From Eubacteriales bacterium (GTDB lineage Bacteria; Bacillota; Clostridia; Christensenellales; SZUA-584), in assembly GCA_028711205.1 (NCBI GenBank), contig JAQTSP010000020.1, positions 1 to 17,889 of the forward strand: 17,889 nt of DNA. Reading direction: 5' to 3'. Of the stretch, positions 1 through 7,496 are shown one piece after another. How positions within the stretch are numbered: position 1 is the first letter of the stretch; each line of letters opens with the position of its first letter. A model generated the notes under the pieces. That model was not told the DNA's origin, ran no database searches, and saw only the letters and a list, made by a program, of their open reading frames with translations. The position numbers and the translations under genes are program-made.

Positions 1-15
1 ACGCCGCGCAACCCG

Positions 16-285
16 CTAAAGCCGGTGCATCGCGTCGAAAATCTCTTCCCGCATGATGCGGATATCCATGCACAGCCCTTTGCCGACCTCACTCAATTGT
101 TCACTTAACGCCGTAAACGATACGCCGCAGCCTTCCAGATCGACCAGCATGATCATCGCGAAATAGTCCTGCAGCACCGTCTGGCTGATGTCGAGTATGT
201 TCACGCCGCATTCGGAAAGCTTCGCGGACACGCCCGCGATGATGCCCGTTTTGTCTTTTCCCGTTACCGTGACAATCGCTTTCAT
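16..285 (-). CDS. ACT-domain protein (UPF0237-like, 89 aa)
   Basis: This is a single stand-alone ACT domain, a small ligand-binding fold of the kind seen in GcvR-like amino-acid sensors. The N-terminal strand-loop-helix (residues 1-25, with GKDKTGIIAGV) and the second half (about 40-89) fill the whole 89 residues, which is the usual length for the UPF0237 family. The ATG at 285-283 is preceded by an AAGGCGG-type ribosome binding site. The gene lies downstream of the LOG-family gene on the same strand, after a 171-bp gap that holds a palindromic repeat. In many Firmicutes this family is followed by a UPF0210/DUF711 gene; that position falls outside the window. The family assignment is strong; the ligand is unknown. 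Confidence 0.85.
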   Translation of the reverse strand: MKAIVTVTGKDKTGIIAGVSAKLSECGVNILDISQTVLQDYFAMIMLVDLEGCGVSFTALSEQLSEVGKGLCMDIRIMREEIFDAMHRL

Positions 286-338
286 ATTAAACCCGCCTTC
301 ATTGATACTTTTAAATCTTATATTTTCACGCTCTCAAC

Positions 339-372
339 CACCCCAACGACGCTACGCGTCGCCGGAGACCCC
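339..372. repeat. REP-like palindromic repeat, copy 1
   Basis: This 34-nt segment matches 14521-14554 at about 26 of 34 positions. Its core is a perfect hairpin, CGACGC-TAC-GCGTCG, at 346-360. Both copies begin with CACCCC and share CGCGTCGCCG. It sits in the gap between two minus-strand genes and looks like a dispersed extragenic palindrome rather than a terminator, because no T-run follows it. Confidence 0.5.
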
Positions 373-456
373 TAGCCAAAGAGAAACACCAAACGATGGA
401 TATCAAAAAAAAGGCATTTTACCTGTATCCGCGTGTAAGATGATTTCTCAAAAAAC

Positions 457-1029
457 TTAATCATCGTATTTTTTATACGCCCCTGCCGGATCATAGGTAT
501 CAACGTATTGAAGTGCTGCGTCGATATCGTTAAAAACGGCAAACGCAGATAACGCGTCCTTTTCGGCAAACGACTGGCTCACCGTTTTGTCAAACTGCGC
601 GATCAGATGATCGAAAAAACCGTTGGTGTTGAGCAATACGACCGGTTTGCTGTGATATCCCAGCTGCTTTAACGTGATGATCTCGAGTATTTCCTCAAGC
701 GTACCGAAACCGCCGGGCAGTGCGATAAACGCGTCGGCTTTTTCTTCCATGATCGCTTTTCGCTCGCGCACCGTCCGCGTATCATACAGCGTCGTGCACT
801 GCTCGTAGACGATACCCTTTTTGTTCATCAGGTCGGGTATCACGCCGATAATGCTCCCGCCAAACTCCGCGGCGCCGCGGGCAAGCTCTCCCATCAGCCC
901 TTCTGTGCCTGCCCCAAAAACGATGCCCCATCCTCTTTGCGCGATACGCCGGCCAAGTTCACGCGCCTCTTTTTTATATATTGCCGCGAGCTTTGTGCTG
1001 CTCGATGCAAAAACGCAGACGTTTTTCAT
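457..1029 (-). CDS. LOG-family / TIGR00730 Rossmann-fold protein
   Basis: The 190-residue protein belongs to the LOG family (cytokinin riboside 5'-monophosphate phosphoribohydrolase-like), whose members hydrolyse the N-glycosidic bond of nucleoside monophosphates. The diagnostic PGGFGTLEE motif is at residues 105-113, with the upstream RERK (88-91) that completes the active site in characterised members. The N-terminus (MKNVCVFASSS) is the first strand and loop of the Rossmann fold. Length is typical. The ATG at 1029 has AGAGG at the right distance. It lies 15 bp downstream of the UPF0316 gene and is probably co-transcribed with it. In bacteria the physiological substrate is usually a generic nucleotide; a cytokinin role should not be assumed. 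Confidence 0.9.
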   Translation of the reverse strand: MKNVCVFASSSTKLAAIYKKEARELGRRIAQRGWGIVFGAGTEGLMGELARGAAEFGGSIIGVIPDLMNKKGIVYEQCTTLYDTRTVRERKAIMEEKADAFIALPGGFGTLEEILEIITLKQLGYHSKPVVLLNTNGFFDHLIAQFDKTVSQSFAEKDALSAFAVFNDIDAALQYVDTYDPAGAYKKYDD

Positions 1030-1044
1030 TGATACCTCTGATAC

Positions 1045-1578
1045 CTATTTCTTGATGTAGCCGCCGTTAACGATCCTGACGTCGTTGACGGTGATCATCG
1101 CGTCTTTGAGCTTCGCCTTAATGATCGATATGGCGTTCGGTATCCGCTTTCTCTTCAGATGAAGAATGAGTATTTCGCGTCTTCCCTGTTTGCCTTCACC
1201 TTCGATGACCGTCACCGCAAAATTGTTGTCACGCAGCTCTTTGGCAAGCCCCTCTGCCTTGTTTTGTTCCGAAACGATGACGTTGATCGAACAAAGGCCA
1301 AAAGCAAGTTTGCCTTCAAGCCACGAGCCAAAATAGTTGCCAATAGCAAAAGCGAGCGCAAACACAAAGCATCGGAATATATCTTCCTGAAACCCGACAA
1401 GCACGGTTCCCGTCACGATCAGCCACAATGAAACCTCAAAAAAAGCCGTGATCGACCCTTTGAGCCTCTCGCCACGATTGATGAGAACCAGCCTGACCGT
1501 GGATACGGTGACCTCGATGATTTTTCCGAAAAATACAAACAAATAAACCCATATGCTGGGCTCTGATAAAAAATCCAT
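1045..1578 (-). CDS. UPF0316 membrane protein with DUF2179 domain
   Basis: The 177-residue integral membrane protein has three hydrophobic segments (about 8-28, 43-63 and 66-86), followed by a soluble DUF2179-type alpha/beta domain (about 97-170). This is the YebE/UPF0316 arrangement of Firmicutes. The GNYFGSWLEGKLAFG stretch, at the end of the third segment, is characteristic of the family. Molecular function is not established. AGGAGG stands just before the ATG at 1578, and a sigma-A-like promoter lies immediately upstream. It is first in a minus-strand unit with the LOG gene. Confidence 0.88.
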   Translation of the reverse strand: MDFLSEPSIWVYLFVFFGKIIEVTVSTVRLVLINRGERLKGSITAFFEVSLWLIVTGTVLVGFQEDIFRCFVFALAFAIGNYFGSWLEGKLAFGLCSINVIVSEQNKAEGLAKELRDNNFAVTVIEGEGKQGRREILILHLKRKRIPNAISIIKAKLKDAMITVNDVRIVNGGYIKK

Positions 1579-1599
1579 ATTCGCCTCCTGTCGACTGAC

Positions 1600-1626
1600 A
1601 TTATATCACAGTTTTATTTCTTTCAA
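1600..1626 (-). promoter_or_regulatory. Sigma-A-like promoter for the UPF0316-LOG unit
   Basis: On the minus strand a perfect TATAAT (1605-1600) lies 15 bp from TTGAAA (1626-1621). Shifting the -35 to TGTTGA (1628-1623) gives the standard 17-bp spacing. It predicts a very short leader just long enough to hold the AGGAGG at 1589-1584. Confidence 0.6.
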
Positions 1627-1733
1627 CACCTGTTATACGTATTTTTCAGGTAATATCACAATCAGATGTGCTGTTGTCCTTTTTTTCGGACATGGTATAT
1701 CGTAATATCAACATGCAGACATGATCGTTTGCA

Positions 1734-1770
1734 AATCCAAGTGGTATAACCCCCTTTTGGATTGGTTTTT
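1734..1770 (+). terminator. Terminator-like hairpin with T-run (upstream of a pair)
   Basis: AATCCAA (1734-1740) pairs with TTGGATT (1757-1763) and is followed by GGTTTTT. There is no plus-strand coding gene upstream of it in the window. It is weaker than the hairpin directly after it. Confidence 0.45.
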
Positions 1771-1805
1771 CAGGGATGCGGTCAAACCCCGCACCCTGAT
1801 TTTTT
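1771..1805 (+). terminator. Strong intrinsic terminator without an upstream gene
   Basis: CAGGG-A-TGCGG (1771-1781) pairs with CCGCA-CCCTG (1789-1798), ten base pairs with one bulge, followed by A and six T (1800-1805). T-runs rather than A-runs lie on both sides, so it can only act on plus-strand RNA. The rest of the 377-bp gap 1579-1955 holds two promoters and no coding signal that I can see. The terminated RNA would have to be a small RNA or a leader for the downstream XRE gene. Confidence 0.65.
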
Positions 1806-1891
1806 GTCGAATATTTTTATGTTATATGAGAGCTGCAAATTAATAAAAGGATAAGCGATGCGATATAAAACGTGAATATAATGTTGATGGC

Positions 1892-1921
1892 TTTACATCT
1901 GATTGTATCATATAGTAAAAT
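1892..1921 (+). promoter_or_regulatory. Sigma-A-like promoter for the XRE gene
   Basis: TTTACA (1892-1897) is separated by 18 bp from TAAAAT (1916-1921), 35 bp ahead of the TTG start at 1956. It lies downstream of the orphan terminator, so this gene need not depend on the terminated RNA. Confidence 0.45.
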
Positions 1922-1955
1922 ATACAATAAATAACTATAATAAGGTGTATCCGGT

Positions 1956-2393
1956 TTGCATAATAACAAGAGTACGAACTCAAAAACAAACATTCTCAAT
2001 GAGAAGTTGAATCAGGACATATCCTTTACAGAGTTTTTTGATGAAAACGCAAAAGACTTTTTGGATGTTCCTCTCAGATGTTATCTAAAGGCTCTTATTG
2101 AACAAAAACATTTCACAAAAGTACAAATGATTAGAGACAGCGGAATAAACCGGCGGTTCTTTTTCGATATATTGTCCGGTAAAAGAAACCCGACACGTAA
2201 CTACGTTTTACGAATGATGATTGCGTTGCACATACCGTTAAAAAACGCACAATGGCTACTGAGGGCAACGGGCTACGCACAATTATACGCAAGAGATAAG
2301 CGCGACAGTGTCATCATTTATTGCATTAACCATAAGACGAATGTTAATGAATGTAATGTTATGCTGAAAAAAATCAATTTCGAGGAAATATAA
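1956..2393 (+). CDS. XRE-type helix-turn-helix protein beside a Ser/Thr kinase
   Basis: The 145-residue protein has a polar N-terminus (1-35), a helix-turn-helix of XRE type (about 54-92, TKVQMIRDSGINRRFFFDIL then SGKRNPTR) and a C-terminal helical part containing LLRATGY, LYARDKRDS and INHKTNVNECN. This combination resembles a Firmicutes family of small regulators often found next to protein kinases (family recollection, not a search). The start is TTG at 1956, supported by AAGGTG 8 nt upstream; no in-frame ATG lies nearby. The kinase follows after 284 bp. It could regulate the kinase-lipoprotein cluster or be a phosphorylation target; neither can be read from the sequence. Confidence 0.7.
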   Translation: MHNNKSTNSKTNILNEKLNQDISFTEFFDENAKDFLDVPLRCYLKALIEQKHFTKVQMIRDSGINRRFFFDILSGKRNPTRNYVLRMMIALHIPLKNAQWLLRATGYAQLYARDKRDSVIIYCINHKTNVNECNVMLKKINFEEI

Positions 2394-2471
2394 GATAGAC
2401 ATATAATATAGTAAATCATCAACGTTTATTTCGTATGTATATGCTTTATGATCACATAATTTTTCATTCGG

Positions 2472-2495
2472 TAGTGAGCACAAGGCTCACTCTAT
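2472..2495. repeat. 24-nt hairpin repeat, left of the kinase gene
   Basis: The segment matches 4218-4241 at 23 of 24 positions; the single difference is A versus G at position 9. It contains the hairpin GTGAGC-ACAAG-GCTCAC and ends in TCTAT. It lies in the 281-bp gap between the XRE and kinase genes. The rest of that gap holds a second small hairpin (TTGGG-AAAA-CCCAA, 2586-2599) but no recognisable gene. Confidence 0.8.
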
Positions 2496-2677
2496 TCAAA
2501 ATACAAAACAAATTATAGAATAAGTCTATACAAACCAGGTTCTTCCCAGTATTAATCCATCACACGCCGCAGGTCAAGTGCCGAATTGGGAAAACCCAAC
2601 AAACATGCCATGGGAACGCCATGACATAGAACGAGAAAATTCGGTCGTTCAAAAAGAAAGTTTGAGGCAATAGTTTG

Positions 2678-4213
2678 ATGAAGGAAGTTGAGCAAAGAGG
2701 TTATATCAACGTAACGCATTTGGCTGCGGGCGGCGAAGGAAATGTATTCACGTGCGAAAAGCAAGGGGTTAAATTTTTAGTGAAAGTCATCGCCGTGCTT
2801 GAACCCGAGCAGCTCGAAATACTCAAAAGCATTAACGCCCTCAGGAATGATTTTTTCCCAAAAATCATTGAGATTTTCAACACCGGGGAAAACACCATCA
2901 TCATCCGTGAATATATCGAAGGAACCACACTGCACGATGAAATTAAGAAAAACGAACACTTCTCCTACGGCAGAGCAAAAGAGATTATATTTGATGTGTG
3001 CAGCACTCTGCGCGCGTTGCATTCGATGAAGCCGCACCCGATTATTTATCGTGATCTGAAACCCGAGAATATTATCGTAACGCCCGACGGCAAAGTGAAA
3101 CTGATCGATTTTGGTATCGCCCGCTACTATAAACAGGAGTCGGTACGGGATACCGTTCTGGCAGGCACAAAAGGATATACGGCACCCGAGGTGATGGCGG
3201 GAATGCAAAGCGACGAGCGAAGCGATATATACAGCATCGGGCTGTTGTTTTATGAACTTCTCTCCGGCAAATCGCTGCAGAACCCGCCCTATCAGATTCG
3301 GCCGATAGCCGAAAATAACGAGTATATGCCCGACTATATCGACGAAATCATTGCCAAAGCAACAGACATCAACCAAACCAATCGTTACGCGACGATTGAC
3401 GCGTTTGTATACGAACTCGAAAACATCAAAGAGATCAAAGCGGCAGAAGAAAGGAAAAAGAAAAAAAGAAAAGTATTTGCTGCAATATCAATCATCGTGG
3501 TTTTAGCCGTTGCTGCTATATTGATTGCGCCATTGCTTTTTGGCGAGAAGGTCGAAATGCTGCTGGAGCTGAATTTTGACGATGAGCAGGACATCAGTTA
3601 TATTTCGGGGTATCAGGATACCGAAGGACGGTTTGAAGTCAGCGATGGTGTTTTGAATGTGGTGCATGATGGATGTAATTTGGAATACATGCCGGCAAAC
3701 GGTATGCTTGTGCACTTCAGGTTGAAAACATCTAATCCGGGCGGAGCAATCGGGCTAAGCCAATACCGGATTAACCCTTCTCTTGAGTTTGAGTGTATAT
3801 ACTATAATGAGGAACAGAATGTTGATATGACAACATGGAATAAAAAACTATCCGGCATGCCGATTGTTAATACAGGGCAGTGGCTTGATTTTATCCTCTA
3901 TACCAACGAAACAAACAGTGCGGTCTATGCCATCATTTGTGACAACGAGAGCAGAAACATCGCATATACGGCCTATCAAATCCCTGAGTTTTTTGACGAA
4001 AATACTTTTGAAGTAGTAATGATGGCGTTTTTTGACGATAACAGTAACTATATGATGATTGATTACATTAACATAGCGGAAGGTTCTCTCAGGCAGTATC
4101 TGAATGAAAATATAGCCGCCTATGCGCAGCACAGATCAAAAGTCGATGCGTTTCTATCGCAGGATGTAGCCGCTTTGCCGGAGATGGCGTTCGCCCCGCC
4201 TGATTCGTATTAG
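2678..4213 (+). CDS. Transmembrane Ser/Thr protein kinase with extracellular jelly-roll-like domain
   Basis: This is a receptor-like Hanks-type kinase of 511 residues. The kinase domain spans about 9-250: glycine loop AAGGEGNVF (16-24), ATP-anchoring Lys36, catalytic YRDLKPEN (124-131; Tyr replaces the usual His, Asp126 and Asn131 present), DFG (144-146), TKGYTAPE (164-171). A lysine/arginine-rich stop-transfer stretch (259-265) precedes one membrane helix (266-288). The outer part (289-511) starts with LELNFDDE and shows the strand pattern of ConA-like/LamG jelly-rolls. It has no PASTA repeats, so it is not a PrkC orthologue. All catalytic residues look intact, so activity is expected. ATG 2678 is preferred over the adjacent TTG at 2675 (GAGG at 2664-2667). 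Likely ligands are glycans or envelope proteins (inference). Confidence 0.92.
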   Translation: MKEVEQRGYINVTHLAAGGEGNVFTCEKQGVKFLVKVIAVLEPEQLEILKSINALRNDFFPKIIEIFNTGENTIIIREYIEGTTLHDEIKKNEHFSYGRAKEIIFDVCSTLRALHSMKPHPIIYRDLKPENIIVTPDGKVKLIDFGIARYYKQESVRDTVLAGTKGYTAPEVMAGMQSDERSDIYSIGLLFYELLSGKSLQNPPYQIRPIAENNEYMPDYIDEIIAKATDINQTNRYATIDAFVYELENIKEIKAAEERKKKKRKVFAAISIIVVLAVAAILIAPLLFGEKVEMLLELNFDDEQDISYISGYQDTEGRFEVSDGVLNVVHDGCNLEYMPANGMLVHFRLKTSNPGGAIGLSQYRINPSLEFECIYYNEEQNVDMTTWNKKLSGMPIVNTGQWLDFILYTNETNSAVYAIICDNESRNIAYTAYQIPEFFDENTFEVVMMAFFDDNSNYMMIDYINIAEGSLRQYLNENIAAYAQHRSKVDAFLSQDVAALPEMAFAPPDSY

Positions 4214-4217
4214 CGCT

Positions 4218-4241
4218 TAGTGAGCGCAAGGCTCACTCTAT
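4218..4241. repeat. 24-nt hairpin repeat, right of the kinase gene
   Basis: This is the second copy of the 2472-2495 element, starting five bases after the kinase stop codon. The stem GTGAGC/GCTCAC is preserved and the one difference falls in the loop. Without a proper T-run it is at best a weak terminator. Confidence 0.8.
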
Positions 4242-4317
4242 GCATATGCAATAATGATTGGTATTATTTACGTATAAACACAGTAAAGACCACTTTAAAT
4301 AATTATATTTGAAAAAG

Positions 4318-4367
4318 TTTGTCGGCGAAGATATTTGTCGGAATGGTTAAAACACATGATGGGTCGG
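4318..4367 (+). promoter_or_regulatory. Possible operator: repeated TTTGTCGG boxes ahead of lipoprotein 1
   Basis: TTTGTCGG occurs at 4318-4325 and 4334-4341, sixteen bases apart start to start, and GGTCGG recurs at 4362-4367. They lie in the 250-bp leader between the kinase and the first lipoprotein gene. No confident -35/-10 pair could be picked there. The boxes could be regulator sites for the cluster, or chance. Confidence 0.25.
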
Positions 4368-4463
4368 TAATTTATTGTAAAAGTAACAAAGATATCTAAC
4401 CATCCCCAAAAAACATCATAAATAAAATCTGGCCGGGAATTTTTTAATCAATAAGGAGGAAAT

Positions 4464-5756
4464 ATGAAAAAAATATTGTTAATTGTGTTGTGTATTATGA
4501 TGGTTGCAGCGTTTGCTGCATGCCAGGACACGGCGGTTATAAAGGCCGGGGAACCAACGTCAACGGAGTCGGAGCCAGAGGAAACACCAAGCCCAGAGCC
4601 AACAGAAGATCCGGCACTGGCAGCCGCCCGGGAGCAGGGAATATTTTTGCCGAACCTTGACGCCGAGTATATTTATGATTATGCAGAAATCGAGAGCTTT
4701 CTGAGTGAGCAAAACTATTGGGCATTGGCATATGAGGAAAAATCGGACGGCAGCACGGCTGATACAGAATATGAGAGCCTTTATTATTATGGAAAAGACG
4801 GTGAATTTAAGCTGTATACCGATTTTTACGGGACAATTGTATCCAGCGGGCAATGGGATACGTCACAGAACGGTATTGATGTCACAGAATTAAGCGGCCA
4901 AACCTCATCGGTAAAAGCAATCATTGCGGGGTGCGAAGATAACGATTATTTGTATATATATTATGAAAATGAAACGGCCAGTGTATATGTGCCTGCGAAT
5001 GATGAGCAAATTCAAACACTGCTGACCGATCCGGCTGAAGTTGCGGAATTCAGATATTTCTTATGCTCCGCATCATGGGAGCTCAGAGGCGATTTTGATG
5101 CAAACGGTGATTATCAAGAGGCGGATGATGCTTATACCTATACATTCTTGTCGGACGGAACGGTCGTTCGCACATATGACGGCGATCACAACGTCGGTAA
5201 ATACGACCTGAATGTGGGCCAGATAACGATTGCGTTTGAGGGTGAGCAGGCATATTCGGGTATGATTCAGCAGGACAGCAGTTCAGGTATTTCGTATATT
5301 TATCTGTATAATGAAGACTTAAGCGGGGCATGCAGAGTATACTGGGCAACCGAAACGATTGATGTTTCGAGTGTCGTTGATGTTTCGCAAAATGATGAAA
5401 TACCCTCCTGGTCCATAAGAATAGGCGGAACAGATTATACAAGTGACGAGCTTGCGGCTCAGTGCGCTACTGTAAATGTCGAACTGGGTGAAACTTCATG
5501 TGTGGGGTATAATATTATGGCGCTCATAGGTTTTGCGAGCTCAGAAGAGCTTTCCAGTGTTGCGGTCGTTTTTAAGGACGGAACAACAAAAGAATTAGAT
5601 ATAACTTATGTGGTTATCCCCTGTTCGTATTTGATAATCGAGCAAGACGGAGAGCGTCTTGAAAAACCATTGTTCGGTTTTGCCGACATGCTGGATACGT
5701 TAGACGGCGACAAGCTGTACGATTCTCCGGTCATGGAGATTAAGATAAATAACTAA
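4464..5756 (+). CDS. Secreted lipoprotein with two lipocalin-like repeats
   Basis: The 430-residue protein has a classical lipoprotein signal peptide (1-19) with lipobox AFAAC, so Cys20 would be lipidated and the protein held on the outer face of the membrane. A Pro/Glu/Thr-rich linker (about 28-50) follows. Residues about 79-180 and 198-300 look like two copies of one beta-barrel unit: each starts with FL..x-W-x-L, then a strand ending in (S/K)DG, a GxWD or GxYD turn, and a YLYIYY/YIYLY strand. The C-terminal part (312-430) begins IRIGGTDYTSDEL and may be a separate small beta domain. AAGGAGGAAAT precedes the ATG. It is a plausible partner of the upstream kinase; no enzyme motif is visible. 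Confidence 0.8.
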   Translation: MKKILLIVLCIMMVAAFAACQDTAVIKAGEPTSTESEPEETPSPEPTEDPALAAAREQGIFLPNLDAEYIYDYAEIESFLSEQNYWALAYEEKSDGSTADTEYESLYYYGKDGEFKLYTDFYGTIVSSGQWDTSQNGIDVTELSGQTSSVKAIIAGCEDNDYLYIYYENETASVYVPANDEQIQTLLTDPAEVAEFRYFLCSASWELRGDFDANGDYQEADDAYTYTFLSDGTVVRTYDGDHNVGKYDLNVGQITIAFEGEQAYSGMIQQDSSSGISYIYLYNEDLSGACRVYWATETIDVSSVVDVSQNDEIPSWSIRIGGTDYTSDELAAQCATVNVELGETSCVGYNIMALIGFASSEELSSVAVVFKDGTTKELDITYVVIPCSYLIIEQDGERLEKPLFGFADMLDTLDGDKLYDSPVMEIKINN

Positions 5757-5806
5757 AAATCGAAGGGTATTCTGGATCGGGAAATAATAGAAAGGAACAA
5801 TTTACA

Positions 5807-6187
5807 ATGAGTAAAACTTCGAGAACATTACGTAATTTTCAGGCAATAGATAACATTGACGAAATTATTAAACAGTGGGAAAAGAAATCAGGATTTATTG
5901 AAGGAAATCCGCTTTTATCTAAAGTAATTGATATGAGTAAAGTATCGTATGGTTATCATGCATTATCTGTGAATTCAACTACTTTTTTGACAATAGCTAT
6001 TGATGGGAAAGATGTGCATTTAGAGGCTTGGGTTTCAAATGATTTTATGGGAAGATTGTTTTCGTTATTTATTCTTCCAGCAGAAATGCCGTTAGATTCA
6101 AAATCAGCAGTCGGAATCGCTGGCCGAATGTTTACAAAAAAAAGCGTGAGTGAATTATTAGCAGGTTTGGGACAAGAACCTTTATAA
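5807..6187 (+). CDS. Hypothetical protein, 126 aa
   Basis: I do not recognise this protein. It lacks a signal peptide and a clear membrane helix. The N-terminal third is helical and charged (IDEIIKQWEKKSGF), the middle looks like beta strands (LSVNSTTFLTIAIDGKDVHL, then EAWV), and a hydrophobic stretch LFSLFILPAEMPL lies near residues 85-97. Start ATG 5807 has AAAGGAA at 5791-5797. It sits 50 bp after the first lipoprotein gene and 82 bp before the second, so the three are probably one transcript. Its base composition looks more AT-rich than that of its two neighbours. A cytoplasmic role within the kinase cluster is possible but unproven. Confidence 0.65.
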   Translation: MSKTSRTLRNFQAIDNIDEIIKQWEKKSGFIEGNPLLSKVIDMSKVSYGYHALSVNSTTFLTIAIDGKDVHLEAWVSNDFMGRLFSLFILPAEMPLDSKSAVGIAGRMFTKKSVSELLAGLGQEPL

Positions 6188-6269
6188 AATATGAAACGCA
6201 TTTGGGCACAAGACATCAAAATTCGGGAGTAGCGTGTTTTGTAAACCTATAAATGAGAGGATGGAATGT

Positions 6270-7496
6270 ATGAAAAAGTGTTTGCTAGTCATGGTATGTA
6301 TCGTATTCACTGTTGCGCTGGTGGCATGTGGGGAATCTACCGAAACAGAAGTTAAAGAAGCGACAAAACCGACACAGACGGCAGAGCCGACGCAAGAGCC
6401 CACACAAGAACCCACACCCGACCTAAACGCAGACCCGATGAATGTGGTTCGCACAGTTCTGAATGACCCGCAGGTTATATTCGGGGAAGATACGGCCGCT
6501 ATGACAGAAAATTGCGGCGGATATTTTGGCAATGTCGCAATCAAGCAGCCGAGTGAAGACGGAAGCTATTATCAGTTTATATCAAACGATGACGGCGCGT
6601 ATATGATAGGGAATCTCAATTTTTTGGATTTGGGAGAGTTCAGAGAAAATGCACAAGCCGTCCTGATAAAATTTCAACCTGAGAATGCTGACGAATTGTT
6701 TTTTACGATGTTTGGCAATGGAGAAATCATTTTGAATTTCCAAAATAACCAGCCTTATTTTAACCATGTACAGGATGGTTATAGCGCTCCATATTCCGAT
6801 TATATGCCGACAAATCTGACACTGCAAAATGACAAATGGTACTGGGCGCTGATGGCTTTCGATTCGAACGGAAATTACCGTTCACTTGTTTGGGAAGATG
6901 GAAGAGCGGAGGAGAGAGCCTATTGCGCAGAGAACATGGGTGAGTGGCATAATGACTATAAAGACAGCAATTGGCATCTGACGATAGGATTTGGGGCCAA
7001 CCAAACGCTCAATATAGAACAATACAACATTATGGATTTTGACGGTTTTATTGACGAGGAAACATCAAACGATAACCAGGAGGACGACCAAAACGACGCA
7101 TCCATCCCAACGATAAGCGGGCTTGGACTTGACCAGGGCAATTACATCAATGAAGAAGACGGCGTGAGCATCAATATACAAAGCACGGCATGGGGCGGTG
7201 CAGAAAAAGATGTTATAAACTGCACAGTTACGCTTTACGATACCGAGTTTGGCGTGATTATATCATATCCGGAAAAGATATACGAAATTCACTTCGGCGA
7301 TGAATTATGGTATCAATACGATCCGGTCAAATTTGAGATCATAGACCCGTGGTTTGATGTTGATGCAGAATTATCCGAAATGTTCGGAGATAATGCCGAT
7401 GGCCTCAGCGACGAAATCGTGACGTTTATCGATAGTTATTGCATGGAGAAGTTTGGGTATAAACCGGAAGAGCTGATTATGATGATGTACGAATAA
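6270..7496 (+). CDS. Secreted lipoprotein with jelly-roll-like domain
   Basis: The start is taken at ATG 6270, because it gives a clean signal peptide (lipobox LVAC, Cys20) and has AGGATGG spaced correctly; upstream in-frame starts at 6234 and 6261 do not. The product is 408 residues. A Thr/Gln/Pro linker with repeated PTQE follows Cys20. Residues about 75-250 show the same strand order as the kinase ectodomain: an AVLIKF-type strand, NDKWYWALMAFDSNGNYRS (compare TGQWLDFILYTNETNSAV in the kinase), then LTIGFGANQ...YNIMDFDGFI (compare VVMMAFFDDN...IDYINIAEG). An acidic linker (about 250-266) leads to a C-terminal domain of about 130 residues of unknown type. It is likely a cell-surface partner or competitor for the kinase's ligand (inference). 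Confidence 0.8.
   Translation: MKKCLLVMVCIVFTVALVACGESTETEVKEATKPTQTAEPTQEPTQEPTPDLNADPMNVVRTVLNDPQVIFGEDTAAMTENCGGYFGNVAIKQPSEDGSYYQFISNDDGAYMIGNLNFLDLGEFRENAQAVLIKFQPENADELFFTMFGNGEIILNFQNNQPYFNHVQDGYSAPYSDYMPTNLTLQNDKWYWALMAFDSNGNYRSLVWEDGRAEERAYCAENMGEWHNDYKDSNWHLTIGFGANQTLNIEQYNIMDFDGFIDEETSNDNQEDDQNDASIPTISGLGLDQGNYINEEDGVSINIQSTAWGGAEKDVINCTVTLYDTEFGVIISYPEKIYEIHFGDELWYQYDPVKFEIIDPWFDVDAELSEMFGDNADGLSDEIVTFIDSYCMEKFGYKPEELIMMMYE

Noticed and set aside
405..412. A8 tract read as T8 on the minus strand downstream of the LOG gene, suggesting a terminator
   Set aside because: The preceding stem is only about three base pairs (AGG...CCT).
2524..2673. 49-codon open plus-strand frame ahead of the kinase (contains VPNWENPTNMPW)
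   Set aside because: It starts after a stop with no credible start codon, is out of frame with the kinase, and matches no family I know.
2777..3376. 199-codon open frame antisense to the kinase gene
   Set aside because: It is a mirror of well-conserved kinase codons, with no ribosome binding site and no recognisable domain.
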